From contig BROG01000375.1 of the NCBI GenBank assembly GCA_030159075.1, positions 584,501-648,500 of the forward strand: a stretch of 64,000 nt of DNA, read 5' to 3'. The position numbers were made by a program, and so were the translations under genes. The notes beneath the pieces are model-generated. The model was not told where the DNA came from and ran no database searches. It was given only the letters and a program-made list of their open reading frames with translations. Below, piece after piece: positions 47,945-58,480 of this stretch; the stretch's first letter is position 1; every line of letters begins with the position of its first letter. Source of the stretch: Atrina japonica (taxonomy: Eukaryota > Mollusca > Bivalvia > Pterioida > Pinnidae).

Positions 47945-49232
47945 GTAAACAAGAGGCTCGATGGGCCTTGACGGTCACCTGAGCAGAACATAATTAACTT
48001 CCCATGAGCACTGACATGATAATAACTGCGTGCTGAACATTTTTGCTTCTTTCTCTTTTACTCTAGCTATTATACTTTTCAGTGTCAAAAAGCATCCAAA
48101 AACATAACGGGAAAAATCCACTTAATCTTTGTGTGGGGAAATAACTCCCAAAAACATTAGGGGGGGTGACCTGACAATTTCGGCCTATTTGACTTTTTTG
48201 TAGATCTTTGCGTGCTGAACATTTTTGCTTCTTTCACTTTTACTCTAGCTGTTATACTTTTCAAGATAATGTCAAAAAACATCCAAATACATGAAAAATC
48301 TACCTAGTGGCTCGTTTATGGACAGATTTCATTTTTGTTCACTAACTGTGTAGATATTGACTTAACAATCATGCATAAAAAATTTGAAAGTCATCTGATC
48401 ATTGGTTCATGAGAAAAAGATTTTTAAAGATGTAAAGAAGTTTTGGTCCTTTTAGGCCCCTTTTAGGGCCCCTATTGGTCCTATCTCTTTTTCATTTGCA
48501 AACTTTATGCGGCTTTACATGGGGATGCTATATGCCAAGTTTGTTTAAAATTAACCCACTGGTTCTTGAGAAGATGTTTAAATGCAAAAGTTAACAGACA
48601 GACGATGACGGATGATGGACGACGACAGACAAAAGACTAAAACAATGGTTCTGGAGAAGTAGTCAAAAATGTTTAAAATTTTACATAAAAAGAAAATATT
48701 TTCCTTTTACTTTGGTGTCTGTGACCTTGACCTTTGACCCCATGACCTTGAAATTTTGTCAAAATGATCCTCAGATAATTCCTAACAACTTTCTCATATA
48801 TCTTTGTATACAAAAAGTTGATCAGTTTTGAGTTATTAAACAATTTGTTGTACAACTGTACCCTGCATTACTGAAGCGCCCCCTAGTGGCTCGTTTATCA
48901 ACAGATTTCATTTTCATGCGCAAACTTTGTAGATACTGACTTAACAAATCATGCATACAAAAATTGAAAGTCATCTGATTATTGGTTCATTAGAAGAAGA
49001 TTTTTTTTGGTGCTTTTTGGCCCCTTTTGGAGCCCCTATGGGAGCTAGCCCCTTTTCAATCGCAAACTTTATGCAGCTTCACACGGGGATGATACATGCC
49101 AAGTTTTGTGAAAATTGGTCCACTGGTTCTTGAGAAGAAGTCGAAAATGTGTAAATGTTAACAACGGGCGACGACAGACAAAAGACGATCGCAATAGGTC
49201 ACCCTGAGCCTTTGGCTCAGGTAACCTAAAAA
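47945..49232. repeat. Dispersed 'AAGAGGCTCGATGGGCC' repeat, longest copy
   Basis: Begins AACAAGAGGCTCGATGGGCC then GGTCACCTGAG, and ends with GGTCACCCTGAGCCTTTGGC then TCAGGTAACCTAA. It holds an internal near-duplication: CTGGTTCTTGAGAAG near 48570 and 49120, GCGCCCCCTAGTGGCTCG near 48878 and CCTAGTGGCTCGTTTATGG near 48303. GACAGACGATGACGG-like tracts close each half. No autonomous enzyme is encoded. It is a common bivalve repeat type in my recollection; the class is uncertain. Confidence 0.7.
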
Positions 49233-49894
49233 TAAAATAAACTAAACCTATACGTTACTCAAGTGATGTATCTCTGTATTATGTTCCAAACTTCATCTGC
49301 ATTTTACGCTTGAGCAATCATGTGAAGAATTACTGTTACATATATGCACTTATGGCGTTTTATGGCAAACCAATAATGCGAAACACATTTTGCTTGGATA
49401 TGTATATACACCTGTACAGGTAGATATTTAATCTAAATTGAGAGGATGCACAGAATGTGATTACTATTACTTTTAATTCATACCGCAGGCACTTCTATAA
49501 ATACTCTCAGGATTTTGGAAACATCAAACTTTTATTTTGCCGAGACTTCGTCCCTGTAGAAAGAGTGGTTTTCTTACTTTTGTTATTTTTATTATTGTAA
49601 TGTTGTTTTACACATAAGTCCCGGGCCAACAAAGAATAAAATGTGGTCTCTCAAAAGGTTTTATTTACAGAGATACAAATGTACATGTATTTAACTAAGG
49701 GGTTTTCAAAATGTGGGCTCAAAAGACAGATAGTCTCAAAATGTAGACGGTCTTTCAGGACAGTAGTCTCTCAATACAGATTTCACTGTACAGTAAATAA
49801 TACAATACATACATGTATGAAACAGTAACTGCCTAAGTCACAGATCTTTACTTTAAAAGTTTCAGGTGCTAATAAAGGGATTTTTCTACCACCA
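49233..49894. other. MITE fragment in otherwise unrecognised sequence
   Basis: GTAGACGGTCTTTCAGGACA and CTCTCAATACAGATTTCACT near 49742-49790 are a MITE end. No exon recognised. Confidence 0.45.
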
Positions 49895-50300
49895 AAATTA
49901 TAGGTCCAGGGTCTTGAAAATTAGGAAAATATATACAGTGAAACCTGTATATAGGGGTCACCCAAGGGACCAGAAAATATTGACCTTTATGTGCAGGTGA
50001 CCCTTATACACAGGTTCAATTTAGTTGAAATATGCAGTCAAGGGACTTGAAAAAAACTGGCCCTTATAAACAGGTAATCCTTATATAGAGGTGGCTGCTA
50101 TAGCAGGTTTTACTGTACATGTAACAATTTTACTACATGCAAAAAGGAAAAACTTAATTTGAGACATTTGTTTGAAAATAATTTATTTTTTATTTTGAAA
50201 TTCCAAATTGGAAACTTTTGCATATTTTTGGGAAAATACAAGTCATTTTTGCCTTAAGAAGTGGTCCTGTAACCTGACCCAAAATAGGTCTGGGAAAATC
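49895..50300. repeat. Dispersed repeat copy, split by a MITE
   Basis: AGGTCCAGGGTCTTGAAAAT at the left and GAGACATTTGTTTGAAAATA to GTCCTGTAACCTGACCC at the right correspond to one continuous sequence at 34945-35140; the MITE at 49936-50115 lies between. Confidence 0.6.
49936..50115. mobile_element. MITE, about 180 bp, intact, TA target-site duplication
   Basis: Left terminus CAGTGAAACCTGTATATAGG; right terminus, read on the other strand, CAGTAAAACCTGCTATAGC; TA on both flanks. The interior holds CACCCAAGGGACCAGAAAAT and CCTTATACACAGGTTCAATT. The copy at 55733-55910 is nearly the same. The short inverted repeats and TA duplication suggest Tc1/mariner/pogo mobilisation; no transposase is encoded. 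Confidence 0.9.
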
Positions 50301-50511
50301 CAGGTAATACACAGATAATGAGTTTATTTGTCACCAAGGAAATGTTCAAACAGTGTACATACAGTTTAAGGGCAAAAAGTTCAAGTTAGATCATACATTT
50401 TGTACATCAATGTAATGCAACTAATGGTGACTACCATTTTGTGATGAAAGGAACTAATACAGGTATCATGGTTTATGTGGTTTGAATGTTTTATTACTCT
50501 GAAGCTAGCCT

Positions 50512-50524
50512 CCCCCCCCCCCCG
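50512..50524. repeat. Poly-C run
   Basis: An uninterrupted C run of about 12-13 bases. Confidence 0.9.
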
Positions 50525-50599
50525 CCAACCCACTTCTCATGTTGATTTACCAGAAAAAAAGACTTTGAAAATAACCTTGACCTTGTTTTATGCAAACTG

Positions 50600-50781
50600 C
50601 AGTAAACTCTACTTTAGCGACAGTCCACCTGTGTATAAAGACCAACTGGTCACCTGTTGTCCCCAATAATGCCATTTGTCTACAAATCAACCTCTAGATG
50701 TATATAAAGTCCACCTTCCTACATGTATAAAGACAGGTTTTCTTGTGTCCCTAAGGAGGTCGCTATATACAAGTTTCACTG
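50600..50781. mobile_element. MITE, 'CTTTAGCGAC' subfamily
   Basis: Left terminus CAGTAAACTCTACTTTAGCG; right terminus, other strand, CAGTGAAACTTGTATATAGC. The interior has CCACCTGTGTATAAAGACCA and TTTTCTTGTGTCCCTAAGGA, shared with 39861-40028; the copy starting at 63919 shares the left half. Confidence 0.8.
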
Positions 50782-51875
50782 TACATGTACGTATATATCT
50801 AATTTAATGATTGATAAAGGTTTTTCTTATTGCTTGTAAGTGTAAATAGTTCACAGCTTCATGCTCTAAATATCTGTAAACTTTTCCTGCTAATATTTTT
50901 TTTTACAAACTCTAAAGGGAGATGAAAATCCCTGATTGATGCTTAGTTTCATAATAGATTTAGATGATATAACTCACTTAACAGCTTCAGCACATCTAAT
51001 GTTTACACAGTCATGGAAAGAGATGTCACCAAGATAAACTATAAAGTACATTTTACATGCACAGAGTAAAGCCGAAAAACGAATACAAAAATTTAGTATT
51101 TGAATATTTGTGAATACTATTCGATTTGTATTCGGATAATCGTCCTTACCTATGAGCATATTTTTTTCCATTCTTCAAACTGTAGTATTAAATATCATTT
51201 AATAGGTATTAATTTTGGTTTCCAATTATTTCTTAGCCTGGTGTGGTATCACGCTATTGAGCTAATGCTTGTCTTAGTTGACCAGTCAGTTGGTTCAATG
51301 GGGTTATCCCTCTAGGCTATGATAGTGTCGCCATCTATTAGATGACCGGTTACCTGTTAGCCAATCAGATATGTTTCATACTGGCAGCAATGCTGTTTAA
51401 ATTTAAGACCTTAGCATCAGTACAGATATTATCACCTCGGGCACTGGTCACAATATTGTTTTTTGTATGAATGTGTTGTTATGTGGGTATTGTTATATTT
51501 ATCTTGTTTTGTAGTTTAGAAGATTAGATCTACCATCATTTTATTCATACTACTTCACATGGCCGAGTCATTATACATGTAGTTATGGCTTTTACCATTG
51601 CTGCATACTGATGCCTCAGACTTCTTACTCGGCCACGACACTTTATCATGTAATGTGCCTGTACATCATCATTTCCATAATAAAATCATGGATATTGCCC
51701 AAACTGGTGTATGCCTCTTTTGATAGGAGTAAGATATTAATACCATATTCTTAAGTGTTCTCAGATTAGTTGGTGGAAATTTAAGTGTTAAAGATTAATA
51801 GTTTTATCTGTCTTGAGAGACCATGCCATCTGCCACTAAAATGTCTTTACCAATTATTAACATGATAAGTCTGAG
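50782..51875. other. No recognised gene; possible element at about 51238-51740
   Basis: A less AT-rich block at 51230-51440 (GTGTCGCCATCTATTAGATG, AGCCAATCAGATATG) followed by an AATAAA at about 51680 could be a solo LTR, but I found no second LTR or duplication. TGTCTTGAGAGACCATGCC near 51810 is a MITE fragment. Confidence 0.3.
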
Positions 51876-52051
51876 CAGTGAAACCTGTCATATTTGAAAC
51901 TCAATTTTGGTCTCTTAACTCTCAGGACAGGTTATCTCTCAAAATATGTTCTATTTACATTGTAATGGGTTACCAACTGGTTTTCAGGCTGTCTTACATT
52001 GAGAAGACAGGTGGTCTTTCATGAGAGTGTCTCTGAAGACAGGTTTTACTG
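51876..52051. mobile_element. MITE, 176 bp, third variant
   Basis: Left terminus CAGTGAAACCTGTCATATTT; right terminus, other strand, CAGTAAAACCTGTCTTCAGA. The interior includes TCTCAGGACAGGTTATCTCT and ACAGGTGGTCTTTCATGAGA. The termini match the other MITEs but the interior is distinct. Confidence 0.8.
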
Positions 52052-52059
52052 TAGAAGTA

Positions 52060-52879
52060 CAATGTACATGTGTATTACGCCGTGCCACATAATTTTGACA
52101 TCACTCATCAAAGTTTATAGGATAATGACTGAGAAGTGGCTGATAAGGAGGTTCCTTGAGACAGGTTCAACTGTACTAGAAGATAATGTGACCAAATACA
52201 TTGTACTTTTAAGTATTAAAAAATGGTAAATTTATATTCGAATATACATGTACACTGTAAACAGTTTACACTTCATTCATGAATATTCAAATATCATTTT
52301 CAGATCTATACATTTACAACAAAAACACAAACTTACGAATGCAATATACATTTACATCACTGTATCAACATACATAATACAAATAATATGATAATTAAAA
52401 TATAAAAAAAAAATAGATATTCTGTATACCAAAATGAATTATGGTATGAAATATGAGATACAGAATACTTGATGATATTATTATAATCTAATTTGTATGC
52501 AAACTTGGAAATGAAACGTGTCTGTTTCAGAATTATTTGTAAATATTTACATGTTTGTTTTATCGTTGTTCTGGAGTCATACCAACACACACAAGATTTG
52601 AAAAGGACAAGATCTTAGAATATACCTTCTTTTGTGTTGAAATGGGAATCAAAAATATGATACATGTATTAAATTTGAATATTTTGTAAATCTTAATAAT
52701 TTGTTGTCCTTGAAATTAGACGATGCATGTCTACACTGTAACAGTACATGTGACTGTCTGTTTTAAATGATCTTTTCATCCATTCCAAGAACTGCTCCAC
52801 CCATTAATTTTACATATACTTTGGAGATAGAACATTATTTACAGGTGAAATACAAACAAGTTACATAAATTTGCTTTAT
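52060..52879. other. AT-rich, no recognised feature
   Basis: TTGAGACAGGTTCAACTGTA near 52157 is a MITE end. Otherwise no exon or array. Confidence 0.45.
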
Positions 52880-53015
52880 ATTTCCATGGATCATGGCAGT
52901 ATTATCACCCAAGCGGAGGCGGAGCGGATCTACATTAAGTTCCAGGGGAATTGGCTCACATGCCCGGTGACAGCAAAATTGATGGTCTATCAGGTTTCTA
53001 TCAAACCTGATAGCC
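52880..53015. other. Unexplained GC-rich island with hairpin
   Basis: A patch with CCAAGCGGAGGCGGAGCGGA and CACATGCCCGGTGACAGC stands out in AT-rich surroundings. Frames on both strands are open through it (plus: ITQAEAERIYIKFQGNW; minus: HRACEPIPLELNVDPLRLRL), which makes the reading ambiguous. It ends with a perfect 11-bp inverted repeat, CTATCAGGTTT (52987-52997) and AAACCTGATAG (53003-53013). It could be an exon, part of an element, or a structured non-coding sequence; I recognise none. Confidence 0.25.
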
Positions 53016-53837
53016 ATATAAAACTAAACTACAATGAGGTAGTTATATAAAATATATTTATTTTTAATGGAGCAAATACGATGTACACATCATATGTAAT
53101 ATGATACATATATATACAAAATGACCGAAAATCCTAACACTGGCCCTACATCTCTACTGTATAGGTCCTACCAGTTCCTGACTAAACCTAACTATGTACT
53201 ACTGATATATCTAAAACACTAGTTATTTATATTGTAAGAATATAAATTTCTTTCTTGTCTTATCCAAACAAGATAAATAATTATAAACTATTGTAATTCC
53301 ATTATTTGTCCCTAGGTATTAAGCTTAAAGAAAACAAGTCTCTATTTCTGATTAATCTGATTATTTAGCTAATGGAAAGTTATTACCTTAATTACCTAAA
53401 GTAAAAGTCAGACATCAATATTCAGACAGGTGTTCATATTGTTTCTTATGTAAACAAACAAAACCTAAAACTTTGCTATAATGTTTGTTGACAACTTGTA
53501 AATAAATAAAATTCCTTAAGAATAAGTAAATAAGTGAATCTTAAGTATTTCTGCCTCAATTATAGACTATACAAATTAAATAGTTAAATGTAACTAATCA
53601 GCTATGTATTTGTAGTAGACAATCTATGTAGACCCTAATGAAATAAAAATATGTAGATTATAATATTACATCTACATGTAAGTTCTAAACTTTATGTAAA
53701 AACTGAGAACAATATTCTCAGTCTGTCATACTCATAGTATGATAATATAAACGATATGAATTTCTACACCCTATTAGGGTTCTATCAACGTACCTAACAC
53801 AGACTACAGTGACCAACAATATAGTGGGTAAGAGATC
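53016..53837. other. AT-rich, no recognised feature
   Basis: No exon, array or RNA gene recognised. Confidence 0.5.
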
Positions 53838-54178
53838 CACATATAAAGGGCGACAAGTGTGTTTGGTCACACCATATAAGGGGTGACAAATGTGTTTGGT
53901 CACACAATATAAAGGGCGACAAGTGTGTTTTGTCTCACCAAACAAAGGGTGACGAGCGTGTTTGGTCACACCATATACGGGGCGACAAGTGTGTTTGGTC
54001 ACACCATATAAGGGGCGACAAGTGTGTTTGGTCACATCATAAAAAGGACGACAAGTCTGTTTGGTCACACCATATAAAGGGGAAAAAGTGTGTTTGGTCA
54101 TACCATATAAAGGGCGACAAGTGTGTTTGGTCACACTATATAAGGGGCAACAAGTGTGTTTGGTCATACCATATAAGA
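53838..54178. repeat. 33-bp minisatellite, about 10 copies
   Basis: Unit ACCATATAAGGGGCGACAAG + TGTGTTTGGTCAC. Open frames with 11-residue period (THKRGDKCVWSH-like plus, KHTCRPLYGVT minus) are artefacts of the period. Confidence 0.95.
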
Positions 54179-54224
54179 ACACCTAACACAAATCATGAAA
54201 AAAAGACAAGACAGGTGAAAATAG

Positions 54225-55245
54225 GACATTTTATGTGTGGATCTCTTACCCACTGTAAAACAGGTGATAGTACAACATTTTATGTGTGGATCTCTTACCC
54301 ACTGTAAGACAGGTAATAGTACCACATTTTATGTGTGGATCTCTTATATAATTACCCACTGTAAGACAGGTGATATTACAACATTTTATGTATGGATTTC
54401 TTACCCATTGTAAGACAAGTGATAGTACCACATTTTATGTGTGGATATTTACCCATTGTAAGACAGGTGATAGTACGACATTTTATGTGTGGATCTCTTA
54501 CCCATTGTAAGACAGGTGATAGTACGACATTTTATGTGTGGATCTCTTACCCATTGTAAGACAGGTGATAGTACAACATTTTATGTGTGGATTTCTTACC
54601 CATTGTAAGACAGGTGATAGTATCACATTTTATGTGTGGATCTCTTACCCACTGTAAGACAGGTGATATTACAACATTTTATGTGTGGATATTTACCCAT
54701 TGTAAGACAGGTGATATTACAACATTTTATGTGTGGATATTTACCCATTGTAAGACAGGTGATATTACAACATTTTATGTGTGGATATTTACCCATTGTA
54801 AGACAGGTGATAGTACAACATATTATGTGTGGATATTTACCCATTGTAAGACAGGTGATAGTACAACATTTTATGTATGAATCTCTTACCCACTGTAAGA
54901 CAGGAGATAGTACCACATTTTATGTGTGGATATTTACCCATTGTAAGACAGGTGATAGTACGACATTTTATGTGTGGATCTCTTACCCATTGTAAGACAG
55001 GTGATAGTACGATATTTTATGTATGAATCTCTTACCCACTGTAAGACAGGAGATAGTACCACATTTTATGTGTGGATATTTACCCACTATAAGACAGGTG
55101 ATAGTACGACATTTTATGTATGAATCTCTTACCCACTGTAAGACAGGTGATAGTACCACATTTTATGTGTGGATCTCTTACACACTGTAAGACATGTGAT
55201 AGTACCACATTTTATGTGTGGATCTCTTACCCACTGTAAGTACGA
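54225..55245. repeat. 48/49-bp minisatellite, about 21 copies
   Basis: Unit TTACCCACTGTAAGACAGGT + GATAGTACAACATTTTATGT + GTGGATCTC (49 bp), alternating with a 48-bp form having GGATATTTACCC. It begins within about 50 bp of the preceding 33-bp array. The core GTAAGACAGGTGATA recalls MITE interiors. Confidence 0.95.
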
Positions 55246-55704
55246 CATTTTTTTACGTTCATAATACAGACATATTTAAGTTTACACCAAATAATGCGTC
55301 ATCAGTGTCACCAAGTACAAAATGTACAAATACACACAGGGCAAGCAAATGTGTGTTGTTCTCAAAGTAGTAAGGATGTAAACTAAAATCTATACATGTA
55401 TAACCTGGCGTGGTGTCGTCTTGTGACCCCATTCTTGACCTGCACCAGCTTAAATTTTAGGTAAATAAAGTATAAGATTAAAATTACACTGACCAGAGTT
55501 ATCGTTCCTACTTGTCACCATACAAAAGATAGTATCCAGTGAGGAATAAAACGTTTTCCCCGTGCAGTTTGACATAACTGAAAACTGAGTAGAATAATCC
55601 GTATGATAATCTAAAGGTTACTCTGCCCTGCCATCTTATGTTAATTGGACTACAGGGTTGTATACATGTATATGTACAATGGATTTTATGTACATGTGTA
55701 TATA
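55246..55704. other. No recognised feature
   Basis: Ordinary sequence leading into an AT microsatellite at about 55695-55730. Confidence 0.45.
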
Positions 55705-55732
55705 TATACTCATAAATATATATATATATATA

Positions 55733-55910
55733 CAGTAAAACCTGTATATAGGGGCCACCCAAGGGACCAGACAATATTGACCTTTATGTGCAGGTGGCCC
55801 TTATACACAGGTTCAATTTAGTCAAGTATGCAGTCAAGGGACTTTTCAAAACTGGCCTTTATAGACAGGTGATCCTTATATAGAGGTGACCGCTATAGCA
55901 GGTTTTACTG
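55733..55910. mobile_element. MITE, about 178 bp, intact second copy
   Basis: The termini CAGTAAAACCTGTATATAGG and (other strand) CAGTAAAACCTGCTATAGCG are flanked by TA within an AT microsatellite. It differs from 49936-50115 by few substitutions and small gaps, so the two derive from a recent common source. Confidence 0.92.
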
Positions 55911-56049
55911 TATATATATATATATATGTGTGACTTGTGTGTGTGTGTACATGGATGTATACATGTACTTAGTCATACACTACATTTATTGTAAGTTACA
56001 ATATGAAGATATTTCTTTAACAGAGACCCAGAAATAAGTAGCCTCAGTA

Positions 56050-58075
56050 TCACTAGGCCATTGTCACAACAGTACACTGTCAAATTGGTAGTGTCACAAT
56101 AGTACACTGTCACTTCAGTATATTGTCACATCAGTATGTTGTCATATCAGTATAATGTCATATCAGTACACTATCCAATTCATACTTTCATATCAGTTCA
56201 ATGTCACATCAGTTCAATGTCACATCAGTACACTGTCATATTAGTACATTGCTTTATCAGTACACTATCATATCATACACTCATATCAGTACAATGTCTA
56301 AAGTACACTATCCACTTCATACACTGTCATATCAGTACACTGTCAAATTAGTACATTGTTATATCAGTACACTGTCACATCACCAGTCATATCAGTACAC
56401 TATCATATCAGTACACTACCATATTAGTATACTGTCACATCACCAGTCATATCAGTACACTATCATATCAGTACACTACCATATTAGTACACTGTCACAT
56501 CACCAGTCATATCAGTACACTATCATATCAGTACACTTTCATATCAGTACACTATCATACCAGTACACTACCATATAAGTACACTGTCACATCACCAGTC
56601 ATATCAGTACACTATCATATCAGTACACTTTCATATCAGTACAGTCATATCAGTACACTATCATTTCAAGACACTATCACATCAGTACAGTCATATCAGT
56701 ACAGTCATATCAGTACACTATCATATCAGTACACTATCATATCAGTACAGTCATATCAGTACACTATCATTTCAAGACACTATCACATCAGTACACTGTA
56801 ATATCAGTACACTGTCACATCAGTACACTGTAATATCAGTACACTATCACATCAGTACACTGTAATATCAGTACACTGTCACATCGGTACAGTCATATCA
56901 GTACACTATCATATCAGCACTATCACATCAATACACTATCACATCAATACACTATCACATCAGTACACTGTAATATCAGTACACTGTCACTTCAGTACAG
57001 TCATATCAGTACACTATCACATCAATACACTATCACATCAATACACTATCACATCAGTACACTGTAATATCAGTACACTGTAATACATTTGTATCAGTAC
57101 ACTGTCATATCAGCATTATCACATCAATACACTATCATATCAGTATACTGTAATATCAGTACACTCACATCAGTACAGTTATATCAGTACACTATTATAT
57201 TAGAACTATCACATCAGTACACTGTAATATCAGTACACTGTCACATCAGTACATTGTCATATCAGTATGCTGTCATATCAGAACACTTTCATATCAGTAC
57301 AGTCACATCAGTACACTGTAATATCAGTACACTATCATATCAGTATACTATCCAATTCATACACTTTCATATCAGTACACTGTCACATCAGTACAATGTC
57401 ATATCAGTACACTATCACATCAGTAAATTGTCATATCAGTACACTGTCATATCAGTACACTGTCATATCAGTACAATCATATCAGCACACTGACATATCA
57501 GTTCACTGGGATATCAGCACACTGTCACATCAGCAAACTCATCACAACACACTGTCTCACCAATACATTGTTATATAAGTATATTGTCAAAACAGTACAT
57601 TGTCATATCAATATACTGTCACATCAGCACATTGTCATCTCAAATGACTCAATGTTACACCAGTACAATGTCACATTAGCACATTGTCACAACAATGCAC
57701 TATCACATCAGCATACTGTCATATCAGATGACTCTGTCACACCAGTACATTATCACACTATCACATCAACACAATGTCATCTCAAATGACTCAGTATCAC
57801 ATTAGCACCCTGTCATATCTGATGACTCTGTCACACCAGTACATTATCACATTAACACACTGTCACATTATCACACTATCACATCAACACACTGTCATCT
57901 CAAATGACTCAGTATCACATTAGCACCCTGTCACATCAGCACACTGTCATCTAAGATGACTCAGTGTTATATCAGTATAGTCAAATTAGCACACTGTCAC
58001 ATCAGTGCACTATCACATCAGCACACTGTCATCTCAAATGACTGTCACATCAGTACACTGTCACATTAGCACACT
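56050..58075. repeat. 16-bp minisatellite, over 100 copies, with higher-order structure
   Basis: Basic unit CATATCAGTACACTGT, with TCACATCAGTACACTA variants. A 60-bp higher-order unit marked by CATCACCAGTCATATCAGTA has marker positions near 56381, 56441 and 56501. The right third (57620-58070) has another register with CATCTCAAATGACTCA and CACATTAGCACCCTGTCA. It is the largest array in the window. Open frames with 16-residue period are artefacts. Confidence 0.95.
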
Positions 58076-58077
58076 GT

Positions 58078-58254
58078 CACCACAAAACAGTTTTCAGTTT
58101 TATTAACTTACATTGCAACATGTCGCAATGTAGCTTAAAAAATCATGATCTATATTCAATACATTTTTGTTCATGATTATTGCCTGATGAGTGTTTGTTA
58201 TGCAAAACATGTGTTGCAATGTAAGTTAATAAAACTAAAAACTGCTTTGTGGTG
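58078..58254. mobile_element. 177-bp MITE with 43-bp terminal inverted repeats
   Basis: The left arm starts CACCACAAAACAGTTTTCAG and the right arm, other strand, CACCACAAAGCAGTTTTTAG; both continue TTTTATTAACTTACATTGCA, with about 41 of 43 matches. It abuts the end of the 16-bp array. The centre carries CTGATGA (58184-58190) and AAAAC (58204-58208), which resembles a hammerhead ribozyme core but lacks the needed GAAA. Confidence 0.85.
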
Positions 58255-58309
58255 TGGCATTCTTTTTTTTATATTTAATTTTCTTTATGTTAATAACTTT
58301 TATATGTAT

Positions 58310-58409
58310 GTATATATATATATATATACAGCTGTATATATAAATATATATATATATTATATATATTATATATATATATATATAATATAATTTCATTATA
58401 TATATATAT

Positions 58410-58477
<68 letters not shown>

Positions 58478-58480
58478 TAT
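58310..58480. repeat. Long AT microsatellite
   Basis: About 170 bp of AT-only or nearly AT-only dinucleotides with several interruptions (TACAGCTGTA near 58328, TTTCATT near 58391). Confidence 0.95.

Noticed and set aside
51238..51740. Possible solo LTR with CCAAT-like and AATAAA signals
   Set aside because: I could not define TG...CA ends, a target-site duplication or a second copy, so the call is not supportable.
56050..58075. Repeat-spacer pattern suggesting a CRISPR array
   Set aside because: The 16-bp units are head to tail without unique spacers, the sequence is eukaryotic in character, and no cas-like gene is present.
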